Below, one piece after another: positions 54,733-62,574 of a DNA stretch of 64,000 nt. The stretch spans positions 1,674,001-1,738,000 of the forward strand of contig NZ_VFPL01000001.1 of NCBI RefSeq assembly GCF_006716645.1, given 5' to 3'. A program made the translations under genes and the position numbers. The notes under the pieces were generated by a model that had not been told where the DNA came from, ran no database searches, and saw only the letters and a list, made by a program, of their open reading frames with translations. Position 1 is the first letter of the stretch. Every line of letters starts with the position of its first letter. The stretch is from Arcticibacter tournemirensis (GTDB taxonomy: Bacteria > Bacteroidota > Bacteroidia > Sphingobacteriales > Sphingobacteriaceae).

Positions 54733-55044
54733 GGCTAAGGGTTTTGAGGTTAAACAACTAATTTCGTAGTTCTATAACGAGTTTTTTAGTTTAAAAGTAT
54801 AGGGGTTGTATTTCCGGGCAACCAACTTAATTCTAAAGACGTCTATGGGAGTTCACAAGACGTAAAAATCCACGAATAGGTACTGAGTTTTCTCAGTAGG
54901 ACGGCCCGATTTAGACGCCAGCCGAATGTCGTGATTGAAAAAATGTTAATAATAGAAGTTTTTCTCCGGTGAATATTTTAAGTATTATATTTTTACGGGA
55001 TATAATTAACGATATGGTAAAAATTAACTTTTTTATTTAAAATA
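54733..55044. other. Gene-free region upstream of the TPR gene and first tRNA-like unit
   Basis: AT-rich, with no open frame worth naming. It must contain the minus-strand promoter of the TPR gene. No clear hairpin or repeat was seen apart from the promoter of the tRNA-like unit that starts at its right end. Confidence 0.4.
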
Positions 55045-55076
55045 TTTGCAAAATATTGCCACTGCCTTTATCTTTG
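55045..55076 (+). promoter_or_regulatory. Bacteroidota-type promoter of first tRNA-like gene
   Basis: TTTG (55045-55048) and TATCTTTG (55069-55076, fits TAnnTTTG) separated by 20 bases, the housekeeping promoter pattern of Bacteroidota. The same two elements with the same spacing precede the second copy. Confidence 0.7.
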
Positions 55077-55110
55077 TATCAACAAGTTCTTTAAACGACA
55101 ACGTTAATAA

Positions 55111-55220
55111 TGTAGGGTGGTGAAACTGGCAGACACACCTCCTTGTCTCGGTGGCGGAGATTATGGGAAATCCGGAAACGGCCTAACCACTCCTTGAAGG
55201 TTCGACTCCTTCCCCTACAG
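55111..55220 (+). tRNA. tRNA-like RNA with Leu-type body and oversized variable arm, copy 1
   Basis: 110 nt fold as a tRNA: acceptor stem TGTAGGG/CCCTACA (7 pairs), G at the discriminator position, D arm GTG...CAC with the GG of the D loop, T arm GAAGG-TTCGACT-CCTTC. The D arm matches those of tRNA-Leu. The anticodon arm is poor: CCTCC/GGTGG has a T-T mismatch and its 7-nt loop TTGTCTC would give anticodon GTC with T at position 37. The variable region is about 41 nt, with outer GGAG/CTCC and a CCG-GAAA-CGG tetraloop hairpin, far beyond a normal class II tRNA. It may be a divergent tRNA or a tRNA-mimicking RNA; decoding identity is not assigned. Confidence 0.55.
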
Positions 55221-55290
55221 CTCCTTTCATATAATTTAGGTTTATAATTGGTTAGTTTGAGCTCTCGCCCATCGGGAGCTTTATTTTTTT
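55221..55290 (+). terminator. 3' trailer and terminator of tRNA-like copy 1
   Basis: A trailer of about 40 nt followed by the hairpin AGCTCTCG-CCCAT-CGGGAGCT (55260-55280) and TTATTTTTTT. The same trailer and hairpin follow copy 2. Confidence 0.8.
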
Positions 55291-55404
55291 CAAGCCTTTT
55301 ATTGCTTTATTCAAATATTGTAAATACTATCAAGGCGGGATAACGAAAATTTCCTTCATGTTTTATTTGCTCTGCAGCTGAAGATCATGAATATTAAAAC
55401 TGCT

Positions 55405-55430
55405 CAAAATAAAAAAGCCGGATTTCCGGC
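55405..55430 (-). terminator. Minus-strand terminator-like hairpin between the two tRNA-like units
   Basis: GCCGG-ATTT-CCGGC (55417-55430); on the minus strand it is followed by TTTTTTATTTTG. No gene is seen to its right on that strand before the second unit, so the transcript it would end is unknown. Confidence 0.45.
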
Positions 55431-55610
55431 GACCAGTACAGCTAACTTGGCGGAATAATTGAGACTAAAAAAAAGTGGTCGTTTGTATGCTAATTAAGCC
55501 GACACTGTTAAAGGCTTTTAATTAAGGATATATTTTAACAATGGGAAATACGTATGTTTTGTGGGTTTTTGTTGATATATTGATAAGTTTTAATATTTTT
55601 ATTTAAAATA

Positions 55611-55642
55611 TTTGCAATTTATATATTAAGGCATTATCTTTG
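55611..55642 (+). promoter_or_regulatory. Bacteroidota-type promoter of second tRNA-like gene
   Basis: TTTG (55611-55614) and TATCTTTG (55635-55642) with a 20-base spacer, identical in elements and spacing to the promoter of copy 1, though the spacer sequence differs. Confidence 0.7.
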
Positions 55643-55678
55643 TTTCATTAAGTTCTTAAAAAGACAGAATAACAATAC

Positions 55679-55786
55679 TGTAGGATGGTGGAACAGGCAA
55701 ACACACCTCCTTGTCTCGGTGGCGGAGATTATGGGAATCCGGAAACGGCTAACTACTCCCTGAAGGTTCGACTCCTTCTCCTACAG
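55679..55786 (+). tRNA. tRNA-like RNA with Leu-type body and oversized variable arm, copy 2
   Basis: 108 nt, about 90% identical to copy 1. The acceptor pair 7 changes from G-C to A-T on both sides (TGTAGGA/TCCTACA), a compensatory change that supports the fold. D-loop bases differ, while the whole central part (D stem 3' side through the start of the variable arm) is unchanged. The variable region is two bases shorter. T arm identical. This copy has the same promoter layout and terminator as copy 1, 568 bases upstream, so both look expressed. Confidence 0.55.
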
Positions 55787-55856
55787 CTCCTTTCATATAA
55801 TTTAGGTTTATAATTGGTTAGTTTGAGCTCTCGCCCATCGGGAGCTTATTTTTTTT
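55787..55856 (+). terminator. 3' trailer and terminator of tRNA-like copy 2
   Basis: Same trailer as copy 1 over about 60 bases, hairpin AGCTCTCG-CCCAT-CGGGAGCT (55826-55846) and a following run TTATTTTTTTT. Confidence 0.8.
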
Positions 55857-55941
55857 GACCTCCAGTGTCTTCACATGCTGCGGATTGCGTGAAATAGGCT
55901 CCTTGTATGCTTTTTTCCTATGAATATACGGTCGCTATCGT

Positions 55942-56622
55942 TTAGTTTAAATGGAAGTTTTGTTCTTTTCCGCTCGTGATCTTTGAAGCAAATATGAGTG
56001 AAATAATAATGAGTCCGGTAACAATGGAAAGTACAATCTGGAGGCTGGATATCATCGATGCCGCGGCCACCTTTCCATTTGAGTCTTTGATAAGTTCGCC
56101 GCCAACTGTCGTCTGAATCCGCGTTAAAAGCACAAGCTGCTTTATTGTAGCTTCGTGGGTCTTTTTTCCTTCCGATTCATACAAGGCGAGGGCGACGTCT
56201 TTAGATCCAGTACCGCTTAAATTAATGATCTTTCTTTCGATTTGATTATAGGCGTGTACTTTGTTGCGCAGGTTGTTCAGATATTCCTGCTCTTTATTCA
56301 CAAGGTATGTTTTCTCAAATCTATTGATCAGTGACTTAATGTTTTTATTGTGTTGGTCAAGCTGTTTTTTTAGTTCGGCAAGCTGTAGATCGTGAGATCT
56401 CAGAAACTGTTCTGCTAGAAAGCGTTTACCATATAAATGTTCGGAAAGATAGAAAATATCGGTGGCAGGTATGAGGCGGTCGTTATAAATAGAGGTAACA
56501 GAGCGGTTCATATCGGCAACGTTCTTTCTTTCAAGGAAAGTGAAGAATACGATCATTAACATGATGCCGCAGAGCACGGTAGCAGCTTTCAACTTCTGCT
56601 GAATAGCGAATGTCCATTTCAT
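55942..56622 (-). CDS. Two-helix membrane protein with MCP-type four-helix-bundle sensor domain, no effector
   Basis: 226 residues. Membrane helices at about 13-30 and 190-212 enclose a periplasmic, helical 4HB_MCP-like domain (ERKNVADMNRSVTSIYNDRLIPATDIFYLSEHLY...). In chemoreceptors and kinases this domain is followed by a HAMP and an output domain; here the protein ends 14 residues after the second helix (KITSGKEQNFHLN). So it is either an independent sensor that works through a partner or a truncated chemoreceptor. The coding region is clean and the flanks show no remnant of an output domain. Confidence 0.82.
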   Translation of the reverse strand: MKWTFAIQQKLKAATVLCGIMLMIVFFTFLERKNVADMNRSVTSIYNDRLIPATDIFYLSEHLYGKRFLAEQFLRSHDLQLAELKKQLDQHNKNIKSLINRFEKTYLVNKEQEYLNNLRNKVHAYNQIERKIINLSGTGSKDVALALYESEGKKTHEATIKQLVLLTRIQTTVGGELIKDSNGKVAAASMISSLQIVLSIVTGLIIISLIFASKITSGKEQNFHLN

Positions 56623-56795
56623 AATCTAATCCCCGGCAGACTGGTCGCTGCCATTAAAAAAAAGTTAAACAGAGTATGTTTAAAGCCGGTTAGCAGGCCT
56701 TTATATAGTTATAACGATCAGAACCTGTTTGTTATATATAAATATAGGAAAGTTTTTTTGAGTGCGACTTGCTTTTTTTATTCAACCTTCTTTCT

Positions 56796-56999
56796 TTAAA
56801 GAGAGCTCAGTTCACTGACTTGTGTGGGTACCCAGTTCTCACCGTCTCTGGAAAAAGTAACCACATAGGTGTGGGTTACTCCATGGTCATCATCCAGGTC
56901 GACGGCTATATCTATTTTCTCATCTGTTATGCTTTCTGCATTCTTCTCCCTGGCGGACGCCTTGCTGATTATTTCTTCGTCGGTATGTGCTCTTTCCAT
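56796..56999 (-). CDS. Small acidic protein of unknown function
   Basis: 67 residues: MERAHTDEEIISKASAREKN followed by DIAVDLDDDHGVTHTYVVTF and a C-terminal GENWVPTQVSEL. The upstream AGGAATAAAAACTT offers a plausible ribosome site. The plus strand is also open here (56769-57026) but gives a hydrophobic, low-complexity product and has no good start context, so the minus-strand frame is preferred. No family recognised. Confidence 0.45.
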   Translation of the reverse strand: MERAHTDEEIISKASAREKNAESITDEKIDIAVDLDDDHGVTHTYVVTFSRDGENWVPTQVSELSSL

Positions 57000-57067
57000 A
57001 AGTTTTTATTCCTAATAAACTTTTAAAACCTGTAAAAGTTTACTGTTAAATAAAGTAGTTTTATAGA

Positions 57068-57517
57068 ATGAACGAGTATACTATGGATGAATTTATGAAA
57101 ATTGCAATTGAGGAAGCGCGAATTGGTCTGGCCGAAGGAGGAATCCCTATTGGATCTGTGTTGGTAAAAGACGGGAGGGTAGTGTCGCGGGGTCATAACA
57201 AGCGGGTGCAGGAAGACAATCCCATTCTGCATGGTGAAATGGACTGTCTCAATAATGCAGGGCGTATCGGCAGTTATCGCGATACTGTAATTTATTCGAC
57301 TTTGATGCCTTGCTTTATGTGCGCCGGTACAATCGTTCAATTTAAGATACCTAAAGTTATTGTAGGTGAATCAAAAACGTTTAATGGCGCCCGTGAATTT
57401 ATGGAATCGCACGGGGTGGAGGTTATTGATCTCGCCCTTCCGGAGTGTATAAAGATGATGGAAGATTTTATAAACGAAAAACCGCAGCTCTGGAATGAGG
57501 ATATTATGGAATTGTAG
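57068..57517 (+). CDS. Cytosine-deaminase-like nucleobase deaminase (Fcy1-type)
   Basis: 149 residues, the CDA fold. Zinc ligands: His in LHGEMDCLNNAGR with catalytic Glu (HxE), and PCFMCAG (PCxxC). The N-terminal EEARIGLAEGGIPIGSVLVKDG, the phrase GRIGSYRDTVIYSTLMPC and the ending FINEKPQLWNEDI follow the sequence of yeast cytosine deaminase Fcy1 more closely than bacterial TadA or guanine deaminase, as far as I recall that sequence. It would deaminate cytosine or a related base to the keto form in the cytoplasm. Monocistronic by context. Specificity needs assay. Confidence 0.85.
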   Translation: MNEYTMDEFMKIAIEEARIGLAEGGIPIGSVLVKDGRVVSRGHNKRVQEDNPILHGEMDCLNNAGRIGSYRDTVIYSTLMPCFMCAGTIVQFKIPKVIVGESKTFNGAREFMESHGVEVIDLALPECIKMMEDFINEKPQLWNEDIMEL

Positions 57518-57609
57518 TGTGGGGAATAGTAACGACAGGAAATGCCTGTAAATAATAAAAGGCTTCCTTTTGAAGTCGCCTTTTACTTAATTAACTGTCC
57601 CGGTGGTTT

Positions 57610-58440
57610 TTATTTTATGTTTGGAATCGACAGAAGAGGCACACTGCTTCTGGCCGCCATTGCACATGTTTTACTTTTATGGGTCATTGAGTCCCAGAAA
57701 CCATATTTCTGAGGCACCATCACAAGCATATCAGCATTGAAATCTTCAATTCCTCTTTCAATACCTTTTATAACACTGCATCCATCCATGTCGTGGTAGG
57801 AATGATTAATACCATTAAGGTTGGTTTCGATTTCATTGTGTGTACCAGCTCCAACCAAAACTTCCTCCTGTGCCATCTTTTTTGCTTTTTCGACATGGAG
57901 AACCAGCACTTCTGCCTTTAACTCTGAGGCTACTTCATTGAGCATTTTCAGTGTGCTTAAAGCGAATTTGCAGTTATTATCGCAAGCAAACAAGATTTTA
58001 TGGATTCCTTTAAAGCTTACATTTTTAGGCACAACCAATACAGGATACTTCGCATGACGTATAACGGAAGTAGTTGTGTTTCCGAACAACTTCTGGTCGA
58101 ACGAGTTTCCACGCATCCCCATAACCACAAGATCTGCTTTGTGTTTTTCAACCTGTTTGTCAAGTTCCTCTTCGACATTCGAAATATTACTGTCCCATTC
58201 TGTCTTTATATCATAAAGACAGGAGATCCTGAGTGCTGCATACTCAAGAGACGCCCTGTTTGAAGCCATCATTTTTTCAACACCATCTGCGGGCATTAGC
58301 GTATTGGCTGCATGTGCAGGCAACATGAACGAATTGTATAAAACTATTTTAGCGTTAATGCATTTCGCCAGCGAAGCGGCATATTCAAGAGCATTATTGG
58401 CGTCCTTAGAAAGGTCTGTTGCTACGATTATAGTTTTCAT
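57610..58440 (-). CDS. Universal stress protein with two UspA domains
   Basis: 276 residues with two tandem Usp domains. The first begins MKTIIVATDLSKDANNALEYAASLAKCINA and carries the nucleotide-loop region VVMGMRGNSFDQKLFGNTTTSVI followed by HAKYPVLVVP; the second begins GIHKILFACDNNCKFALSTLKML and ends AARSSVPLLSIP. The second domain lacks an intact glycine-rich loop. Tandem Usp proteins are cytoplasmic stress-linked nucleotide binders; precise role unknown. Confidence 0.9.
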   Translation of the reverse strand: MKTIIVATDLSKDANNALEYAASLAKCINAKIVLYNSFMLPAHAANTLMPADGVEKMMASNRASLEYAALRISCLYDIKTEWDSNISNVEEELDKQVEKHKADLVVMGMRGNSFDQKLFGNTTTSVIRHAKYPVLVVPKNVSFKGIHKILFACDNNCKFALSTLKMLNEVASELKAEVLVLHVEKAKKMAQEEVLVGAGTHNEIETNLNGINHSYHDMDGCSVIKGIERGIEDFNADMLVMVPQKYGFWDSMTHKSKTCAMAARSSVPLLSIPNIK

Positions 58441-58652
58441 ATCTCTTAGGGTTATATCCTAAAGATAAGGAGAAAGGCGAAGGGAAAAAATGACATAAGT
58501 TGCTTAAAAAAGTGATATAGACAGGAATTTTAAAAAAGCCCGGTTTTTGACGCCGGAAGTGCTGATTTGAGTGCCCTTCTTCTTTAGTGCTGATGCTTCC
58601 CTTTCCGAAATTGATAATATTTATCTTGTAAATGCTTTTGTGATATTTTAAA

Positions 58653-58683
58653 TTGTTTCTTTTTGTTATTTATTTACATTTGA
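58653..58683 (+). promoter_or_regulatory. Possible Bacteroidota promoter of the GH36 gene
   Basis: ATTG (58653-58656, one mismatch to TTTG) and TACATTTG (58676-58683, fits TAnnTTTG) with a 19-base spacer, 62 bases before the start codon. It lies in the 305-bp gap 58441-58745, where nothing else was seen. Confidence 0.4.
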
Positions 58684-58745
58684 AAAGTTTCTTTTTGAAG
58701 GAAAAGGTATAATCTAATATCTGTTAATTACACTCTTTAGTTATA

Positions 58746-60905
58746 ATGAAGAAGTATTCCCTCCTGATCGCTTTTATGGTGGCGTCCATTATTTTAACGG
58801 CACAGGTATCGAACCAGACGAAGCAGATTGTCATAGAGACAAAAAATGTCACTCTGATATATACAGTGAACAGCAATCAGAAAGTCTACCAGAGTTACTT
58901 AGGGAAAAGGTTGTTGCCAGATAGTTATGCGCCTGTCAGGCCGGGCTATCACGAAGCTTACGTTCCCTCGGGATTGGATAATTTATTTGAGCCCGCTATT
59001 AAACTCACTCATACCGATGGAAATCCTTCTCTCGAATTGAAATACGCGGAAAGCAACAGCCAACAGGAAAGTGAGGCGGTAAAGCACACTGTTATCCGTT
59101 TGAAGGATCCCAAATACCCTGTTGAAGTCAATCTGCATTTTAAGGCGTACATGAATGAGGATATCATTAAAACCTGGACCGAGATACGGCATAGTGAAAG
59201 TAAGCCGGTTGTGTTGTCTAATTTCGCTTCATCAATGCTGCATTTTGATTCGCCTTCTTATTGGCTTTCGCAATTTCATGGGGTGAATAAAGCGGAGATG
59301 AAGATGCAGGAAAGCAGGCTTACCAGTGGTATAAAGATTATTGACAGCAAGCTCGGCACCAGGGCAGATATGTACCAGAGCCCTGTATTCTTTCTATCTC
59401 TGAATAAGCTGTCGGACGAGAACAGTGGAGAGCTGATTGCCGGAACCCTTGCCTGGACCGGAAACTTTCAATTCGCATTTGAACTGGATGAGAAGAACTC
59501 GCTGAGGGTTATTACGGGGATGAACCCATTTGGTTCGCAATACCAGCTGCAACCTAAACAATCTTTTATTACGCCGGAATTTATCTTTACATACAGCAAC
59601 GCTGGCAGAGGACAGGCTAGTAGGAACTTTCATAAATGGGCCCGGAACTATGGTGTGCTCGATGGGAACAAGCCCCGGCTTACCTTATTGAATAACTGGG
59701 AAGCGACTTTCTTTGATTTTAATCAGTCCAAGCTGGATACGTTAATCAATGATGCTTCGAACCTGGGTGCAGATATGTTCTTGCTGGATGACGGCTGGTT
59801 TGGTAATAAGTATCCGCGCGACAACGATAAGGCGGGCTTAGGCGACTGGCAGGAAGATAAAAGGAAGCTGCCGGAAGGAATTGCTCACCTCGTAAAAGAG
59901 GCAACAGCGAAAGGGGTGAAATTTGGGATTTGGCTCGAGCCAGAGATGGTGAATCCCAAAAGTGAGCTGTACGAAAAACACCCGGACTGGATATTAAAAC
60001 TGCCTAACCGTGATGAGCATTATTACAGGACACAGCTTGTGCTTGATATGACGAATCCTAAAGTACAGGAGTTTGTTTATAACCTGGTGGATGGAATGCT
60101 TACAAAGAATCCGGCAATAGCTTATATTAAATGGGATTGCAACAGGATGATGACGAATACCTATTCGCCGTATTTAAAAGAAAACCAGTCGCACGTATAT
60201 ATAGAATATGTAATAGGATTATATAATACCTTCGCCCGTATCAGAGGCAAGTACCCTCATCTTCCGATGATGTTATGCTCGGGAGGAGGAGGTCGTACCG
60301 ATTACGGTGGCCTTAAATATTTTCAGGAATTTTGGCCAAGCGATAATACCGATGGGATGGAGCGGGTCTATATCCAGTGGGGATACTCGTATTTCTTCCC
60401 TTCGCTGGCGATTTGCAGTCACGTCACCACAATGGGGACGCAGTCGCTTAAGTTCAGGACAGATGTAGCGATGATGGGCAAACTCGGCTATGATATCCGG
60501 GTGAGCGAATTTTCTCCGGCTGAAATGGAATTTAGCAGGCAAGCTATACAAAACTATAAGCGCCTCAGTAACGTAATATGGCAGGGCGATCTCTATCGTT
60601 TGGTGTCTCCATATGAAGAAAAAAGGGCGGTGGTAATGTACGTTGACGAAAATAAAAGCAAAGCCGTTTTATTCGCATACACTTTAGAAACAAGAATGCG
60701 GGATGTATTTACGGTCGTTCACCTCGAAGGCCTCGATCCAAAAAAGAAATACACGGTCAAAGAGATTAATCTTATGCCGGGGACGAAATCTGCTTTTTAC
60801 GAGAACGGCAGAGCCTATACGGGTGAATATCTGATGAACGTGGGCATAAATGTGTCTTCCGTGAAGGCACTTACCAGCGCCGTATTCGAGATTACTGCTA
60901 ACTAA
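58746..60905 (+). CDS. GH36 alpha-galactosidase
   Basis: 719 residues with an N-terminal signal peptide (about 1-20, ILTAQ). N-terminal beta-sandwich (to about 310), then the barrel opening LTLLNNWEATFFDFNQSKLD. The nucleophile is Asp464 in IKWDCNRMM. The GH36 substrate-binding motif CSGGGGRTDYG and the acid/base motif SDNTD (532-536) follow, with YPHLPMMLCSGG between. LDDGWFGNKYPRDND and WLEPEMVNP are also typical of GH36. It cleaves terminal alpha-galactosides such as melibiose and raffinose. The exported location implies periplasmic action. It is not linked to a SusCD pair of its own. Confidence 0.93.
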   Translation: MKKYSLLIAFMVASIILTAQVSNQTKQIVIETKNVTLIYTVNSNQKVYQSYLGKRLLPDSYAPVRPGYHEAYVPSGLDNLFEPAIKLTHTDGNPSLELKYAESNSQQESEAVKHTVIRLKDPKYPVEVNLHFKAYMNEDIIKTWTEIRHSESKPVVLSNFASSMLHFDSPSYWLSQFHGVNKAEMKMQESRLTSGIKIIDSKLGTRADMYQSPVFFLSLNKLSDENSGELIAGTLAWTGNFQFAFELDEKNSLRVITGMNPFGSQYQLQPKQSFITPEFIFTYSNAGRGQASRNFHKWARNYGVLDGNKPRLTLLNNWEATFFDFNQSKLDTLINDASNLGADMFLLDDGWFGNKYPRDNDKAGLGDWQEDKRKLPEGIAHLVKEATAKGVKFGIWLEPEMVNPKSELYEKHPDWILKLPNRDEHYYRTQLVLDMTNPKVQEFVYNLVDGMLTKNPAIAYIKWDCNRMMTNTYSPYLKENQSHVYIEYVIGLYNTFARIRGKYPHLPMMLCSGGGGRTDYGGLKYFQEFWPSDNTDGMERVYIQWGYSYFFPSLAICSHVTTMGTQSLKFRTDVAMMGKLGYDIRVSEFSPAEMEFSRQAIQNYKRLSNVIWQGDLYRLVSPYEEKRAVVMYVDENKSKAVLFAYTLETRMRDVFTVVHLEGLDPKKKYTVKEINLMPGTKSAFYENGRAYTGEYLMNVGINVSSVKALTSAVFEITAN

Positions 60906-61221
60906 TGTCAAGAACCCCGAAACTTGCTCTCTTTATAGACGTATAGAAGGTCTGATAGAGAGAGTTCGCAGTGTAATCTATTTTAGACCGATGTATAAAC
61001 GTTGCCGGAAGAACGTCAAATTTCTTAAACCGCCTTTCATTCTCGGAGACAATAGTTTCGTATTGTTTTAATTTATATTATTTTTTTGTTTTGTTTTATT
61101 ATTTTGTAGTTTTGATTTAGTTAAAGAATTGTAATGACTAACCACAACTTAACCAATTGTTAAACTAGTCTTAATATTTCAATTAGCAATATTGCAAACG
61201 TTATAAATATTTAATTATTAA
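60906..61221. other. 316-bp gap in front of the OPA transporter
   Basis: No gene seen. The first part has an imperfect inverted repeat (CTCTCTTTATAGAC at about 60929 against GTCTGATAGAGAG at about 60951) that could end the GH36 transcript; the rest is very AT-rich with the promoter at 61085-61114. Confidence 0.45.
61085..61114 (+). promoter_or_regulatory. Possible Bacteroidota promoter of the transporter-susC operon
   Basis: TTTG (61085-61088) and TAGTTTTG (61107-61114) with an 18-base spacer, about 107 bases before the transporter start. Confidence 0.45.
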
Positions 61222-62559
61222 ATGAGTTTTTCATTGTTCGCACCGGCTAAGCATAAGCCTTTATTACCAGAAAAAGAAATAGACCAAACTTATAAAAAAC
61301 TTCGGTTACAAGTATTTGCTGGCATATTTTTAGGGTATGCAGGTTATTATCTTGTCAGGAAGAACTTTTCGATGGCTATGCCCGAGCTTATTGAACAAGG
61401 TTTTTCCAAAGGCGATCTGGGATTTGCACTTTCGGGGGTTTCAATTGCTTACGGATTAAGTAAGTTTCTTATGGGTAATATATCAGACAGGAGCAACGCC
61501 CGGCTTTTCCTTCCTGCAGGCCTTGCATTATCAGCTCTTTGTATGATCATCATGGGCGTATTTCCGTTTGCGACCAGTTCCATTGCCATCATGTTTGTTC
61601 TGTTGTTTATTAATGGATGGTTCCAGGGCATGGGCTGGCCTCCCTGCGGAAGAGTTGTGGTACACTGGTTCTCGCAAAAGGAGAGGGGTTTGAAGATGTC
61701 GGTATGGAATATTGCCCATAATGTCGGAGGTGGATTGGTGGGGCCTATGGCTATATTAGGCTTGATGATATTCGGCGCCTGGCAAAGTAATTTCTATTTC
61801 CCCGGGATTGTTGCGCTTGTTATCGCTGTGATTGCATATGCATTGGTAAGGGATACACCCCAATCCTGCGGCTTGCCACCTATAGAAGTTTATAAAAACG
61901 AGAAACCTGCCGATTATCAGCCGTCCCAGGAGCAGGAGCTGAGCGCTAAACGAATTTTTATTGACCACGTGTTCTTTAACCGCGCGCTCTGGTACATTGC
62001 CTTTGCGAACATATTTGTATATCTGGTTCGTTATGGTGTACTTGACTGGGCTCCAACGTATTTGAAAGAGGCCAAAGGCTTTTCTCTAAGCGAGTCAGGA
62101 TGGGCATATTTTGCGTATGAATATGCGGGTATTCCGGGCACCATCATTTGTGGATGGCTTAGTGACAAAGTGTTCAAGGGGCGACGGGCTCCCGCAACCA
62201 TTATATATATGGTTTTGGTGTTCATTGCTGTACTTGTGTACTGGAAGAATCCTCCGGGACATATTCTGATCGATAATATAGCCCTCATCACGATAGGATT
62301 CCTGATCTACGGTCCGGTAATGCTCATCGGTGTTCAGGCGCTGGATCTGGTTCCCAAAAAGGCGGCAGGCACAGCCGCCGGGTTTACAGGACTATTTGGA
62401 TACCTGGGTGGAGCCGTCTTTGCCAATATTGCCATAGGACATGTCGTAGATAAGTGGGGATGGGACGGCGGCTTTATCGTTTTGAGTTCAGCCTGCCTTC
62501 TGGCAATCGTATTTACGGCTTTCACCTGGAAAAGAGAATTAAGTAGTATAAAGCAATAA
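61222..62559 (+). CDS. OPA-family MFS transporter, GlpT-like (organophosphate:phosphate antiporter)
   Basis: 445 residues with 12 membrane helices. Family signatures: [37 protein letters not shown] in helices 1-2, the GlpT-type [22 protein letters not shown], and [48 protein letters not shown]. These match GlpT/UhpT-type proteins, which exchange glycerol 3-phosphate or hexose phosphates for phosphate at the inner membrane. It is 16 bases upstream of a susC gene and likely in one operon. In Bacteroidota such pairing often goes with a glycerophosphodiesterase. Confidence 0.9.
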   Translation: MSFSLFAPAKHKPLLPEKEIDQTYKKLRLQVFAGIFLGYAGYYLVRKNFSMAMPELIEQGFSKGDLGFALSGVSIAYGLSKFLMGNISDRSNARLFLPAGLALSALCMIIMGVFPFATSSIAIMFVLLFINGWFQGMGWPPCGRVVVHWFSQKERGLKMSVWNIAHNVGGGLVGPMAILGLMIFGAWQSNFYFPGIVALVIAVIAYALVRDTPQSCGLPPIEVYKNEKPADYQPSQEQELSAKRIFIDHVFFNRALWYIAFANIFVYLVRYGVLDWAPTYLKEAKGFSLSESGWAYFAYEYAGIPGTIICGWLSDKVFKGRRAPATIIYMVLVFIAVLVYWKNPPGHILIDNIALITIGFLIYGPVMLIGVQALDLVPKKAAGTAAGFTGLFGYLGGAVFANIAIGHVVDKWGWDGGFIVLSSACLLAIVFTAFTWKRELSSIKQ

Positions 62560-62574
62560 TCAAACTTAAATAAT

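Noticed and set aside
56769-57026. 85-codon plus-strand frame between the sensor and the deaminase
   Set aside because: Product is Phe/Leu-rich low-complexity and overlaps a better minus-strand frame at 56796-56999.
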